Assembly (NCBI GenBank): GCA_034008185.1
Contig: CM067084.1
Location: 6,281,385-6,345,384, forward strand
Source: Gorsachius magnificus
Lineage: Eukaryota; Chordata; Aves; Pelecaniformes; Ardeidae
DNA length: 64,000 nt
Direction of reading: 5' to 3'
Shown here: piece by piece, positions 1 to 59,349 of the stretch
Position numbering within the stretch: the stretch's first letter is position 1
How the letters are laid out: every line of letters starts with the position of its first letter
Made by a program: the position numbers and the translations under genes
Notes under the pieces: generated by a model
The model's database searches: none
Told to the model about the DNA's origin: nothing
What the model saw: only the letters and a program-made list of their open reading frames with translations

Positions 1-44844
<44,844 letters not shown>

Positions 44845-44869
44845 TTACCGGGGACTTTCATCCCATCGG

Positions 44870-44895
44870 GAGAGACGGAGAGAGAGAGAGAGAGA
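44870..44895. repeat. GA/CT simple repeat upstream of the PRDM5 start codon
   Basis: A GA-dinucleotide tract, broken by one ACG, lies within the probable 5'UTR or core promoter. On the gene's sense strand it is a CT tract. Confidence 0.8.
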
Positions 44896-45320
44896 CCGGG
44901 GGAGGGGGCAGGAAGAGGGGCTGGTTGCGGGGCTTTCCCGGCTCCTGAGGAAGAGGGGAGGAGCCAGACCGCCCCGGCCCCCCCCGGGGGTTCCGGGGCC
45001 CGGCCGCTGCGCGCGGGTTGGTTAAGTCGCGTCGTGTGACTATCGTGACAGGAAATACGAGGCCTTTGGGTTTCCAACGCTCCCGGCTGCTGAGGCCTGG
45101 TCCCAACGACACGCTCCGACGCAGGACACAGCGCTGGCGGCCACCTAACGTGCTGCCGTGGGCAGAGGCACAAGCGGCATGCCCTGCGAAGCGGTGTAAG
45201 AGTGCGTTCCTCACCCGTAGGTTGGCTTTCGTTGCCAGAGCAAACGGCTCTTCCTCGCCCGGTCACGGCCTTGCGGTCTGGCGCCATTCCAAGAGTTGGC
45301 CTTCGTTAGAGTGATGGCTG

Positions 45321-48300
45321 TCCCATCAGGTTTCTGCAGTGGTGTAGCCTAAAGCCGGGTGTCAGAGGAGAGAGGTGAGCTAGGACTCAAATTTGAGCGA
45401 GGGAGTGGGTTGTGAAGCCTGACAGAGGCAGATGGGCTTCATTCTGTCACAAAAATCCAGAGTGGTTTTATTTGGGTTTTTTGTTTTGGGTTTTTTTTTT
45501 TTAACAACTGGGACCTCTCACATAGATGCTGAAATACATATCTGCTGGTACTTACAGGTAGGGCTGCTAATTAAACAGGGGTATTCTCACCTGAAATAAC
45601 ACCCAAACACACATCAACTCCACATAACGCTTTCCACAAACACTACGTTTTCTCAAACGTCACTCAGATTTATTCTCATTATTTTTGTATTGCAGGAACG
45701 TCTGAAGCCAGATTTAGATTCACTTCTGAAACCACATAATTCTTCACTTCTTGGGATTGTTTTCGAGGGAACTCACGTGGAATGCCAGAAATTCAGCTTA
45801 TTCTTACAATGTACCCAGCAGGGGCATTGTATTCTGACTAATACCACACACAATGCAGTTTGAACAGGGGAAAAAAAGTTACACTTTAGCATGTTGCTAA
45901 CATTACACCAGTACTCTTTTTTCATAAAACTGCAATATCCAACATTCAACTTTTCCTAAAAAACTGAATAATTTCGTTTGGGATTTCAGCCCACATCAAT
46001 ACATAGTGTTGCTCTCTAAAGTAGTGTTGTAGCTGGAAAATGGTTTGGTTATATATGATTACGCAGTTTAAAACAAGTATGAAGGCATGTGAGGCAAGCA
46101 GAGGGAAAAGAAAAAAAAATGAAAAAATGGGATATTTATAGGCATATTTTAAAACTGAGCTGCTAATATTAGTAATTAGACCACTGGAGTGTAAACAACC
46201 TCTTTCTCTTAGTATTCTTCCAGAGACATTAACAGATGTGTAAATAGTAGAATATTAAAAGCTTCTAGTTCCCACCAAAGTATTAGAAAAATTTTGCATT
46301 GGTGCCAGTTGGAAGGAATGAAAAAATGTCCAGAATTTTAGTTACAACATGACAGTGACCAGATAAATATAAAATAAAAATAAAATTTAAAAGTGTGTGT
46401 ATTGTTTTGGTTCAGTTGGATTTCTGCCAGTCCATAGCCAGACATCTAGGGAAAAAGATAATTAAAAAACCCAAACCAGGGGTAGCTGTACATGAGACTC
46501 CCTTTGACTACTTTCTAGTGCCCTTATATATTGCGCACAATGATGCTATTTTGTGTTTAGTATCTACAGAGTCATATGGTAGATATGATAAAGCTTTTAA
46601 AAAAAAATCTTAAAGGCAACATATATTCTCACCAACACACACATATATACACAAATATGTATATAGTACAGCATGATATCGTTCAATATATAAGCAACTG
46701 CTCCAGGAAATTAGATAATGCCCTCACTTTGGTAAGAAAAACAAAAGAGAGAATCCAGCAACATGGCTGGAAGAATGACTTTGGGAATTAAAACAATCAG
46801 GCATACAGGTTTTACACCTAGATTGTTAGCCTGGAAACTGACTGTTAATTTAGTGAATATAAAAAGAATGAAAATAGGGTATCTAGATCTAAGTAAGTAC
46901 AAATTCTAACACCTCAAGAACACATAGATTGAACAGAGAAAAATTAAGTTGCCTGGGCCAACTGCTTCAGTTTTAAGAGTAAGAGCAAGATTTAACTGTT
47001 CTTTTAATTAAGATCCAGCTCTAAAGCTTCCATATGCATAATTGAACATACTTAATATTTTTGTCAGCTAGAATACTTTCTTGAATGGAGGCCAATCTAT
47101 CTTAATAGATATCAGATTAAAATGCTGGCATAATTTTCCTTGTCTCTGACCTTTTCCAAGGGCTATGAATATTGTAAAGTAATTTTCCACTTTATGAATG
47201 CCTCAGTATTTTTCTCTTCAAAAAAAAAAAAAGAACTTGGGGGTACATCATTTTGAACCTTAAAAGTTTACATTTAACTTCACGTAAAAGAAATAGTACA
47301 ACGTAACTTGCAATGCATTTACATGGGGGGGTTTAAGGTCTTGAAGTATGCAAGACAATTTTAATTTTTAAACTTCAGCCATTATTATTCCAACATGAAA
47401 GGTAGTTACCTGTAGCTCATTCAGTTTAAGCAAAATAGGAGAGATGCTATAGCACTGGACAACAGACATACCAGTCTCTCCTTTTGGAGTGTAATGGGTG
47501 TTGTGACATTAATCAGATATTTACAACTAACTGGCCATCTATACCAGCATTTTTTTTAATTTAATCAGCTATTGAATATATGAATTATTAATAAATAATA
47601 AATAATTTAATCATCTTATTGACTATAAGGTCTTATAAATGGGCTTCATGTGCTGTTGGTATGGGTATTTGTCCCTTCTGGTTCATACAAGGACCGCTGC
47701 AGGAGAAATAAAGTCAGCCTTGTTGAGCAAAAAGCTGACAGCTGCTACTTGAGCAGACATGTATGTTACAGCTCTGTTCTATTTTGTCGTAGCTGGAGTT
47801 GTAAAGAGGGTGAAGTCTGAAAGGTCCAAATGAATCAAACTGGATAGAACAAGGATGAAAAACATCTCATCATGCTGAATATATGAACATCAATCACTAG
47901 TCAATGGCAAGAGCGGAGCCCTGTAAGTTTCAACATCATTCTGTTTTGTATTTGGTACACACATAGCATAAGTGCATATAGCCTCCTGTAGTCTTCTGTT
48001 TGTCATGAAGAAAATTGATGGCATAGGTGCATTCTGCAATCATCACCTTCAGCTGAGGATGCAGCATAAGACCAGTGAAAGGAATTTTCTTGCTGACAGT
48101 TAAGTCATCTCTAAAGTGACCAACTCAAACGGTGAATGCACACTTCTGTTACAATAGCTGCAGATACACCAGGGTTTGCTGGCATAGCTTGCCGCAACTT
48201 GGGGGTGTGAAGAAGGCAACTGTGTGATACAGCTATGCTGACAGAACTTCTCAGTGCTGACCAAGTCTCAGACTTGTGAACCATGAACCCCTAGTACCCT

Positions 48301-51300
48301 GGCACAAAAAAGCACTTCCAGGGCTCCCCCTACAAATACCAGATTAGCACAGAACAGGTGAATAGCTTTCTACTTTCTTAATTGAGGCTCAGTTGAACAA
48401 TATTTGCAGTATTTATTGCAAAAGAGAGCTTTTGGAAGGTGCACTCTTATCAACAGGTTTTTTTAGTCTCTGTATCATGATTCACATTGACCCATGGATT
48501 TCTTCTCAGAAGGTCACTGTCAGACAAAAGGCATCTTTGCAATAGATATTTCAGCAGGTAGTATCTAGCCTGTACAGTTCAGTCACCACCCTTCCCCACA
48601 CTGGCTTGCATTCTTCAAGTTCCCCACTCCTAAGCAAGAGAAACGCTACCCCAGGTAACTTTCTTTGCTCTGTTTTCAAGTATTATTTCTCAGCACTGGC
48701 ATTAAAACAGGTGCAATTGAGGGGAGGGTGACAATCAGTCCAGGAACCTTTGTGCTCACAGGAACAACCAACTGCATTGCCAAAATGCTGTCTAGGTGGC
48801 TTAACTGAACTAATGGGTGGCACTCGTGTTCTAAGACAACATCTGAGAAACTGGGTTGTGTGCACAACTGACAAAAGATCACATGCAAAAACCACAGTCG
48901 CCCAGAAAAAACACAAATTAACTTGTCTGAGAGTCCTTAGCCCAGAGTAATGACAACACTCATTATTCAACAGAGGTAGGTAGATGTTGTTCCAAAAACA
49001 GGAGCAAAGTAGCTTTGATATGTATACAAGATAAAGTTATTATTTCCTGTAATTAAGAATAGATATACTCAATAGGGTCCTGCAAGATTTCAAATACCCA
49101 TTTTCTCTTTAGCCAGAGTCCTGGAAAATGGTCTGTAAAGAGGATCCAGTATGGAGCAGATTCCAAACATGAAAACACACACAGGTTTTGCCTTGTGTTG
49201 CAAACTGGAATTAATCTAGAGTATTTAAAAAAAAACACTGTTGAAATGACAGTATGAAGTTTTATGAAAAGAGCGAAAAATATTACTGTTTCATTGTGAA
49301 ATCTTACAACCACCCAGATAGGGGAAATCTCAGCAAGTCCTTTCCTCTTCCCGAGGAAACACTGAGTTTGTAAGGAGATGTGAAAGCGGACAAGATTCAT
49401 GTTTTCAGTTCTACTGCATATAATGCCCTTGATTCTAATCATAAAAGCACACTGGAATGTACGTGAGCATATTCACTGTTTGAGATACATAAAATACATT
49501 AAAACTCTTAGTTGTGTTAATTGTAAAGGGAAAAGAAAGGACTTTTCAAAGTTGGCACCAGCCACTGAATAAGCCTCAAACATAGAGGTTATTTTCTTTT
49601 ATCTGTTTTTTCAGGGGGTGGGGATGTTTGGTTTGGGTTTTTGATTCCCCCTTTAAGCTACAAGTTGCTTGTACCATGCCAGCATAGGGCTTTCAGAAAA
49701 ATCTTAGAGGTAAATTTCATCATTCATCATTTGCAGGGTGTCTGTTTTATGTGCTTCATTACCATTATAATTATTTCATATACACAATTGTAATGTTTTG
49801 TTTCCTAGTGTTGTTAAGGTAACCTCATCACTATTGTCTTGCATTCTTAACTCACTGTGCAGACTTCAGTTGCTATTTACAAAATAGCAAAATTATGGAA
49901 AGAAATACATGGGGACAGCTGCGTTCCATTTTTATTGGCCTAATTCTTTTATGAAAAATGCTTTGATAGTTTTAGCATTCATTTCAACTGAACCAGTCAG
50001 ATTAATTGTTGGGGATCAAAAAAATCTGATGATTATACCTCAAGTAAAATAATTTATTCTGAAGTACTGCATTAAATAAAGCCACATTTTGGTGGTAACC
50101 TTAACCAAATAACAGAGTAAATAAACAATAATAATAAAGCACAAGTAACAAGATGATGAGGCATAATGTACTATTTGAACTGTCATACACTTAACACTGA
50201 GAAGTGCTAATTCTTCTAAGTTATTCTTAATTCCTTCTTTCATTATCTTCTTAAATAAAGGTACCTTTAATATTTATATAGTAGGTCTTACATGTTACCT
50301 TGCGAACTACTTCAAACTGACTTAACAGAGGATGCCCTTCATATATCTTGCTTTCCTGTAGTTCTGCTTTTTACTTTAATTGCTTGATCATATATTGAGT
50401 TAGTTATGCTTAGATTAATATAGAGCTATAAAGCTTTCTACGGCCTATCTTAGGGCATATCCACAGCCTGCACAATGCCAAGCAGTTGAAAAATCTCACC
50501 CCTCCTCAAAGAGTAAACATCAAGCTATCACTCATTTGCAGCCTAGCACAGAGAAACTGAACTCATTGACCCACTGTTTTTATGTTGCTTTGTAGTTGCT
50601 TGTTTAGAACTACATGGAACACTAAGGAGAAACACAAGGGCATCCAGCAGCCTTCAGATTTGAAGCCTAATGGTGTCCGGAACTATTTGCATAACTTCCT
50701 TGGAAAGAGAAAGAGGTATTTTCAGAAGGCAACTCTAACATAATCATGGAAGCTGCTGTGCCCGAAATGAAATTCCATGGCAGGAATCCACATGTGTTGG
50801 CAAATAAAATAATTGCAAGAATTGCTTGTCTGGAGCTACAATACTTGTTGCAACATCATACCAGACGGAGGGTATGATACTCTCTCCACCCAAGGAACAG
50901 TTAATTAAGGGTCATACTTAATAATTTAACATGTCACATTCTAAGAAACAAAAAGATTTAAGAAAAAAAATGGTCTTCAAGATTCCAGAAGTAAACATGC
51001 CAGCCACTGAAGTATCTAGCAGCTTAGAAGGAAAATGCCTTCTCCAGAAGAAAGGATGGCTTGTCATACCTAATGCCTTGTTTAGATGGTGTAGCATCAT
51101 CCCTAAAAGTTTTCAGGGACTTGCATTTCTTTCCTCCCTTCCCCTACCCCTCAGGCAGTTGGACTGAAATCAGGCAAATGTTTTTGTTTTCTTTTAATCC
51201 TTTTAAGAGTTCCTTGAATTCTTAAGTATTAGAATATTAGCTTTTGCAGTAACAATTCCAGAATTTGATTCTGGCAGCTGACAGATCTGAGAACGGGTGT

Positions 51301-53524
51301 TGTTCATTATAATGGCTCCCCCCTTCCCAGTTTGTACATTCAGTGGTCCACAAAACATTTCTGCACTGCAGACTAATAAAGTTTGCAGCTACTGTTTTGA
51401 AAAATTCCTTCCTGGATCTACATATCCCCTTTCCAACCCCATCCACTGCCTCTTATCCTAGTAGGATCAGGAGCAAGCACTTTAAATTAAACAATCTTTG
51501 GCTTACCTGGATTGTACCCCATTTGCAGGACATCTACAATATTTTCAGACTATTTCTTCTTTGTTCATGTGTATCTGCACGTTTCCAGTGTGCAAATAAC
51601 ATGTAAATTTGACCAGGTATGTAAAGGTTTCAGTCAGGTGTTTCCCTGGAATTTGCCAAGCCTATTTCTCTGACTAGGTACAAGGTCATTAGCTTTGTAC
51701 AGGATCATTGTTCTTTTTTCATTGTAAGCGACTCCCTAGACCTTCTACACTGCAGTATCTGGACCAGGATGGAAAAAGGGCTTTGCACTTTCTCATTTTG
51801 CATTGAAGTTCTCAGGAAGCAAAGGTTTCGGTTTGTCTCATGACAGAATATGAAGATGGGAAGAAGAGCATACAGACCTCTCAGGGGTTTCTGTTTTCTC
51901 AGTTGTACAGAGCTAAGCCTACATTTTTTTTTTTCTTTTTTGACTACTCCATTCCCCAAAGAAACCCTCTAATGTCTATGGGAAAAATCTCCTTTTAAGC
52001 CAATAGCAGCAACTATGGTATACAGTGCTGACAAGCTGAATATGAAACCATATTGCTTTAGACCACGCAACATGCCAGCACATGCAGACAATGACTCTTG
52101 TATTGTTTCTGAAAACAAATCCAAGAAGTATAATACTCTCAGATGGAAGATTTAGAAACAGAAGCAGCAAGTTAACTAGCAGAGCTTAGTAAGGGCTGTG
52201 TATGCCTTTAAAGTCTACCCTGCTTTGGGGACAATGGCACACTTGCTACTAGTAACCACCAGGCACAGTGATGCTAAGTACCTGGAACAAATTGTGTTGA
52301 CATGGAGTCAACTTAAACCATATGTTTTACTACCAACTAAAAACTCAATCTTAGATCTAAGACAGTCTACTTTCCTAAACAATGACATGTGCCTTTTGTA
52401 AATATGACAATAAGCCCCATCTACTCAGTGTCTCATTTGTTGGGTTTTTTTTTTTGCCAGTTATAAGTGTTTCTTTTGTCTGTATTTTCTGATGATCTGA
52501 AAAACTTAAGTTATTCTTTCTCTAATGCACTTTGATTTGCTAAGGAAAACTTTCAAAGCTATTTTTAAGGACTGCTTTCTTTTAGTGTGGCTTGTTGTTT
52601 TTCTAAACCAATTCTTTCAGAGCTTTTTGAATTCAGTAAACATTCCAACCTAAAAAAAATTATTCCCCACCAATCTCTCTTCTAATCAATTCACAGGGGG
52701 CTTTTCGGTTTTTCTGTAAGTGTATACTGACTTCTTGTGTTGCAATAGTCAAGGTCATGTGAAGTAGTATGGTATGATTAGTTTTTAACTTATGCCCTTT
52801 TCTTTGCTTACACATACAGAGTATTTACTGTCAAAGTTTCTTTCTCAGATATTTGAAGTCCTGGGAGTTAGCTCCAGGAATTCAGAATTTTCTCCTTCCC
52901 TTTGAAAATATTGAAATGCATACATGTGTTTGCATTTCCATTCCCATGCTGATTGAATAGCAAGTGTTCACTCCTATTGTTTCAGAAATTTTTAAACTAG
53001 GGTTTAAAAGAAATTCTTAAGACAAAATTTTAAATTAATAAATACCAGATTAATCTAATAATTTAGGTTTCATAGTGATGAATTAAGTAATGACCACTTA
53101 CTTAATCTGCATCATGTGGGCCTAAAAGCAGCACAATGTAATTTGGCTGGAATAGATTTTTTGTGGGTATCTCACACGACAGGAAAGTCTAAAGAGCTAG
53201 TAGAAAATGGTTAAAAATACTGAGTAGCAGTAACTCACTTTTAGAATGGCAAGCTCTGCCCTGAGCCCTGTAGTATTTACATTTTTATCTTGACAAATTG
53301 AAGGTATGATCTGATAAAACAGCTTGCAGTTCAGTAGTGAAAAGATCTCATAGCTACAAAACATAAGCAAAAGGGATAGAGAATATAATTGCACAGGTGG
53401 CAACTCTTTAGAAAAGTACAGAAAGCAATAGTGGGTCTTAAGCTGATCTTGATTTAAAGTTATTATATGCTGGTATGAAACTATAATATATACTCTTACT
53501 TATACATCCCAGCATGAAAGACTG
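45321..53524. other. 5' flanking DNA of PRDM5, no gene seen (proximal part)
   Basis: AT-rich, with a possible hAT fossil at 48145-48275 and small A/T tracts (45488-45502, 47219-47231). Frames at 48683-48970 and 49053-49442 on the minus strand show no domain. In human, NDNF is the next gene upstream of PRDM5 in the same orientation; its long last coding exon would be obvious here and is absent. Confidence 0.6.
48145..48275 (+). mobile_element. Possible fossil hAT-type non-autonomous DNA transposon
   Basis: ATACACCAGGGTTTGCTGGC with ATAGCTTGCCGC, GGGGGTGTGAAGAAGG, TGATACAGCTATGCTGACAG and AACTTCTCAGTGCTGACCA resemble the internal part of old hAT-like elements common in turtles, crocodilians and birds (GGGGTGTGAAAA...GACATAGCTATGCTGACA...TAGTGTAGACC). 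This rests on memory of the family, and no terminal inverted repeats were delimited. Confidence 0.35.
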
Positions 53525-54145
53525 CAAGATAAACATAATTTTCAGTATTGGTTCAGCCTCAGCTGGAGAACTGGATTCATTTTGAGGCACTGCATTTCTA
53601 GAAGAAAGTGGAATGTACAAAGTTCAAGCGTGTTTTTGTTAAGAAAAATCATGTCAAGTATATGTAATTTCTTTCCATAGTGGTTACAGGCTTTATAGAC
53701 AAACAAGCAGTAAAGTCATAGACATCATAGACATTGATCAAAAGTCTTGTAGATGTGGCCTCAGCAGAAGGATTGAAGACATTCAAGTGTTTAGTCCAGA
53801 GAAAAGAAAACTTCTGGATATGTAATAAGTCTTCAGATACACTAAAACTACTTTAAAGAAAACTAGAAAAAACCTTTTCTTTTAGTGACCACTACGGGCA
53901 CGAGAAGGATGAACGAACAAATTGAAGCAAGCCAGAATTTGAACATTGAAAATACACTCTAAATGAGTAAAGTACTTGCACAGACTTTCTAGCAAGGTCA
54001 CGGGGCTTTCATCAACAGGGTCTTTGAGAATAGGCTAGGCAAGCATATGAAGTGACACAGGCACAGCCGGAGCTTGGCATAGCCTTACACCTGATGATTT
54101 CCTAAGCTCATTTCTAGTCCTGTTTCCTGCAAGTGTATGAGTTTG
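53525..54145 (+). mobile_element. Ancient CR1-like LINE fragment (about 620 bases)
   Basis: The order fits a CR1 body and tail: GGTTCAGCCTCAGCTGGAGA with ACTGGATTCATTTTGAGGCA near 53560, AGTCTTCAGATACACTAAAA near 53830, AGCAAGCCAGAATTTGAA near 53925, GACTTTCTAGCAAGGTCACG near 53985 and CTTACACCTGATGATTTCCT with AGCTCATTTCTAGTCCTGTT near 54090-54125. It is heavily decayed, in the 5' flank of PRDM5. Confidence 0.65.
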
Positions 54146-54544
54146 AAGTGCACAAAAAGCAATGGCAGACTGATACATAAAGTATCAGTACATAGCAAAA
54201 AAAATTTGAGGTATCTTTCTGATATCCAACAATGACTTCAGGCCCCAGCTTGCTACCTTTTCTGATTTGACATTGTTGCTTTTTTTAACCCCTCCCCTGT
54301 TGTTGGTGTCAGTTGGTCAGCTCTGACTGGGAAAAAAATAAAATAAAACTCTCCAGCCTTCATAGCTCTGGTGGTTTGCTCAGGTTCTGAGAGCTATTCA
54401 ACAGGCTGATGTTAAGACAAGCCTGTTGAGGGTTATTACATTCATAGAAGCTGTGTCTGGCTGAGAAAATCTTCATGCCTCATATACTTGGAGGCTAGAC
54501 AAGTACCCAGGGGCGACACCATGCACACCTGACCCAGTCATAGA

Positions 54545-54610
54545 GCTTCTCCTAGACACCTGCTATTGGACACTGCCATGGAATGACCTCTGGTATACTC
54601 ACATGAATCT
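54545..54610 (+). mobile_element. Possible ancient CR1 tail fragment
   Basis: CTTCTCCTAGACACCTGCTA followed by TTGGACACTGCC resembles the CTAGACACCTGCTATTGGCCACTG segment found just before the end of some sauropsid CR1 families. The downstream GACCTCTGGT could be the remnant of GACCATTGGTCTGACCC. It is short, so alternative explanations are open. Confidence 0.4.
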
Positions 54611-57600
54611 TGGAAATTCAGAAACTGGAGCACAAGACTCCAAAACACTGATTTTAAAACATTTAGTGTAAGCCATCTCCATTATTTTTCTCAGTGACAG
54701 GAACTGACTGAATCGCTTTATACAGTAGCAAATGAACTCCTGGACCACACCCTTACACATTCTAAAAGTGTCTTCCTCAGTTCGGTGATATCCTATTTCA
54801 TCTTAAGAGTGACTTCCTAAACTGATCTCACCCACCTTGTTTTTCCTGTCAGCCCCTTCAGGATCAGCTCACCCTTTTTTTCTTTCATTAATGGAAAGTG
54901 ACTTTCCAGATCCAGCTTCTCCCTGGCGAGCTAGTTTCTTCAATCCTAACCATTCACATACGTGCTCCATTACATAAAGGTCATACCTTCTCATGCCCCA
55001 TTTCCCATTAGGCCTTGCATTGAGTTGATCATATGCTCCTTCTGGGAGCAATAAGTCTTAAACTTACCTACTTCCTCTCCTACTTGCAATCTAATCTTGA
55101 GAGGGATCTTGATGTAACATGAGCTTTGTCACCAAGCTGATTCCTACTCTGTGCAACTGTTTTTATCTGTTGAAAAAACATAGAAATTAGGCTCCCTTTC
55201 AGTACCTGCTCCGTGCCTATCATTTAACTCATCATATGTGGCAGTCCAACCACACAGTAAATTCTTTATAAAACCTTGAAAGAGCTTAAATGCTGTGAAG
55301 TATTTTACCACCATTCCTGAACAGGAGATGGAAGCTAGAACACAGTGTTAGTTTTTCCTGTAGCAGGAAGACAGACAACTACTGCACTATGAATTTACAT
55401 TGTTAATATTATTATAGCAGATGTATGACAACTCTCATTACTGACCTCTGCCTTTCGTGTCTGCCACATGGTGTTAGATACTCATATTTTCACTTCTCCA
55501 TGATTCTTCAGTACTCTACTACATTGGGTATCATAAAGCTGCCACACAGAATGTTTTTAAATCCTTGGAGAATGGCTACATACACGCAGAAGATATTTCT
55601 CAGAACTGCCAGGTATGGAAAAATTCATTTTGGCACTCTAAGCACATTTTCAAAATCTGTCCTGTCCTTTGCTCAGAGACTTGTCCCAGGTCATCTTTCA
55701 CATAATTATTATGCTCTTTAGCCTTGCTGTCTTCCTCCCATTCTCAGAAAAACAGCACTTGAGTTACCTTCTTTTCAATGGCATGAACATCCACTACCTG
55801 TTTAGCTGTGTCTGAACCACCAGTGGAGAGCTTAAACCCCCTGATTATCCACACTGCATACCTGTTAGTTTCTTCCCAAACTGTAAGTTGGAGCAATTCA
55901 GTTTGTCAGGAAACCTGGTCACTGAAGAGAACAGGTTGCTTTAAGGCCTACAGGAAATGGGAACACAAATAGATCTACATCACTTAGTTGGAGAGCTAAG
56001 CTTAATTCCTGGGTCTACCTAAGATGCAATACTTACATAGCTTTAATCATCTTAGACCAGATCCCATGTTCAAGTATTACCTTCTTGCACTGCAGCCTGT
56101 ATACTTACTGCTTTCCCTTCTGACCCCTTTCCAGGCTCTTCACTCACACGTTGTCTTCATTCCTGCTTCATTCTGGCATTTCTAGCATTCCTTTCTGCTA
56201 GAAAAACACCCTCAACTTTTAGCCACCAAATACTTCCCTCTACCCCTTTTCAAAGAATTTAAAACGCTTTCCATGAATCCTCCTCAATGCGCCACTGGTC
56301 TCACCATCAGCACCACTTCAGTCTATCTTGTAGACTTTAAATTCAAAGAGATCACATGTTTCAAGGACTGGCACATGCCTCCAGTATTTACAGACCTTGA
56401 TTTCCCCCCCCACGCCCCCCCCTTTTATGAAGTGTTTCGTTCACAGCTGTCAATGGTATCTGACCTGAGATATTAGACAAAAACCCAGGTGGCCAAACCA
56501 TTAGGGGTGGAGGCAGCAGATTTGAAACACAAAGAGAACTCTCATTGACTTCAGGGGTCTAGTACCTGCAAGTTATTTAGAAGGCATTTAGGTGTTTTTT
56601 TTTTTCTGGGTTTTAGGTATTTTTAGAACAGCTGAAATCAGCGCACTGTGTAATTTGAGGTGTATCTCCTAAGAGGCAATACAACATTCAGCCCTATAAA
56701 TGGAATGTTGTTTATTTGGGGGTTTGAGTCCTATGCACAGTAAAATGTTGCAACGAGGACTGTGTCCTGTGGCTACTTCTATGAAGTAGAATTATATTGT
56801 ATTGAGCTCTACTTTGACTCTAAGCTGAAACACATTCCTATACCATTCCTTAGTGATTCTGTTGTTTTGTTTTTTAATTATGTTAGATTTCTGCTAATTC
56901 TATGCCATCTACAAATGGCAAGGTTATAATAAGAGATTTGGAAAAGTTGCATCAACATGGCAAAGAATCCATCTTCTAGTCAATTTTAAGAATACAAGTT
57001 TTTTCTTGGCAAACAGACGCAACATGGGCTTTTTTAAAAACCCAAGTATAAAAACTGAATGTTGTTCTATACCTTTTTGGAAGTGTTAGTGAACTCTTCC
57101 AAGGATGTTTCCTTAGAGCACACACCAAAATGAGCTACTAATTTAAGAACGAGCAAGAACTGTCCTAAATGTACCTTAGTGCTTTCCTTGGTTTTCAGTT
57201 TCTTACCTGCCTTTCCTCCGCTAAAGTCATTTTCTGAGTTGACAACATACTCCCCCAGGAAATACTTCCTTCTCAGTGCTGTAACAAATTCTTCTGGAAG
57301 AATGGGCAATTCTTACTGCTTTAACACAGGCCTAGATGATTTGAATTCTTCTGTGGATTTTAGCTTCACCCCATCCAAAAAAATACTGTATTCTGAAAGA
57401 GAAACTAGAAGCCAGTCCTGCATATAAAAATTTAAAACAAATCTGAGAGTTTTCCACCTACAGGCCTCAGCAGAACCAGCTTCAACATCCATAATCATGA
57501 GCTGCTTTATATGGCTTCAGGACCTGCATAATCAGGGGTACCATACACATCTATGTTTATAATGAACTAAGTCTAACAAAAACCAAGCCACCAACATTTG

Positions 57601-57908
57601 TCAGGAATTAGGTTTTCATTAAACCATGCAGGATGAATACTTGAAAATGTCTTTTCTGCTGAATGCTTCCATTTGAAAACTCTAAGCCTCGTTGTATTCC
57701 ATCTGGCACCATGGGTACTCAGCAACTCAGTCCTAAACATTCAGAATTCAAAGTCAAGTCAGCTGAAAGCATAGGATCAGAGACAAACAGAGCTGCAAGT
57801 TACCTGTTGATATGTGCTGTATATGCTTGTGGGGTTTGTTTTGTTTTTAAAGCAATACATCCAGCCATATAGCCTACAGTTGTGCAGAACTTCAAACAAA
57901 TAGAGTAA

Positions 57909-57998
57909 TCAAAAAATGAGATTGTGTATTGGCAATATTTAAAAAACTGCAAAGAGTCATCTTCAAAAAATGAGATTGTGTACTGGCAATATTTAAAA
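57909..57998 (+). repeat. Two-copy tandem duplication, 54-base period (5' flank)
   Basis: The 36-base stretches 57909-57944 and 57963-57998 are identical except for one base (GTGTATTGG against GTGTACTGG). The near identity suggests a recent duplication. Confidence 0.92.
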
Positions 57999-59349
57999 GA
58001 GAAATGCCATAACATTCTGAAGAACTGATTTCAATAACAATTGTTCTGATTTATGACCACCCACTGAACAGCATCAATTTCTGTAAAATTAATTTGTGCC
58101 CTCCCATGTTGTCTATTAATCTTTGTAAATTCTTATTTTTAGATTGCAACTATCTAAAATTTCACTACCCATCAGACAAATAGAAATATTTTTTTATGCC
58201 AGAATATGCAAGTTTCTGGCTACTGCACTTCTTGGGGCACTGTATTTCTTTTTAACATTATTTAACTGGGGTGCCATGAGGTAGGTAAAAGATTGTGAAA
58301 TGCACTGTTTTGGAAATTGTATGCCAGACTCTAAAGACTGCCTGATTCCACTCCGTCACCCCCTAGATACAGTCACAATATCAAATAAGAAAGCAACAAA
58401 CATGGTACTTCTGTTATTATTAGAAAGAAAAGTTACACATTATAGTCTTTCACAATACTTAGTAGGATAATTTAACTGTAGGAGTCTTATTACACAAGAT
58501 GTCAGACTAGACTCTAAAAAAGTGTAAGAAGCAGCAATCATCAAGTATACAACTCTGGCTCAAATGATTTTTGGCTATTGTTGCCAAGGTCTATAAGGAT
58601 CAACTGTAAAATGACTTATGCACATTGGAAAAGCAAGCAAACAATAAAAGAAAAATGAAGAAAACCAACAGCCATTTCAGGGACTAAGTTTGTTATTACA
58701 AATATTTTGTGCAGCTTAACATCATTTAGTGAAGTTACTCAGTTTTGAAAGCACTAGAAAAAGACGAGAATACAATTTTCCTTTTTATTCCCTTCATTAG
58801 TTTTGTTTTCAAATTGAAACAGAAATAAGAAGTATGTTCTTCCTTAAAAGCAATGTGGAATGATTCAAACAAGTTCACCCTTTCAGACAAAGCCTTCTAT
58901 TTAAGCTTTACAGGTCTACTTAGCTTCACAAAGCAGAGATGTCTGGTGCCTGTGAAGTAATTGGGGGAAAGGATCTCACATGGCACCCTCTCAGTTCACC
59001 AAGAACAGAAGCTGATACAAAAGCTTGATACAAGCCTCTTAAATGTACACCTTGGCGTAGAAGTTGATTTGGAGAACAGATTTAAGTCAGCAAGCAGTTC
59101 TGTAACTATCAAATTAGTAGAGAAGTGGGACCAATGGAAGAGTGTATGTGGATATACTTACAGATTAATGATTAATAAGAGGACACGTGTACTTTGAAAA
59201 GCACACTTTTTGAAGAAAAGTAATAGCGATAGAAAGACATTTGAAAGATGTCGACACTACTTTGCGTCCTTTCTGAAGTATTCATCCTTGGTTAACAAGG
59301 CCAACAAATCCTACCACTCAGTATAAAGCTGTAGCTGGTTCTGTTTTAC

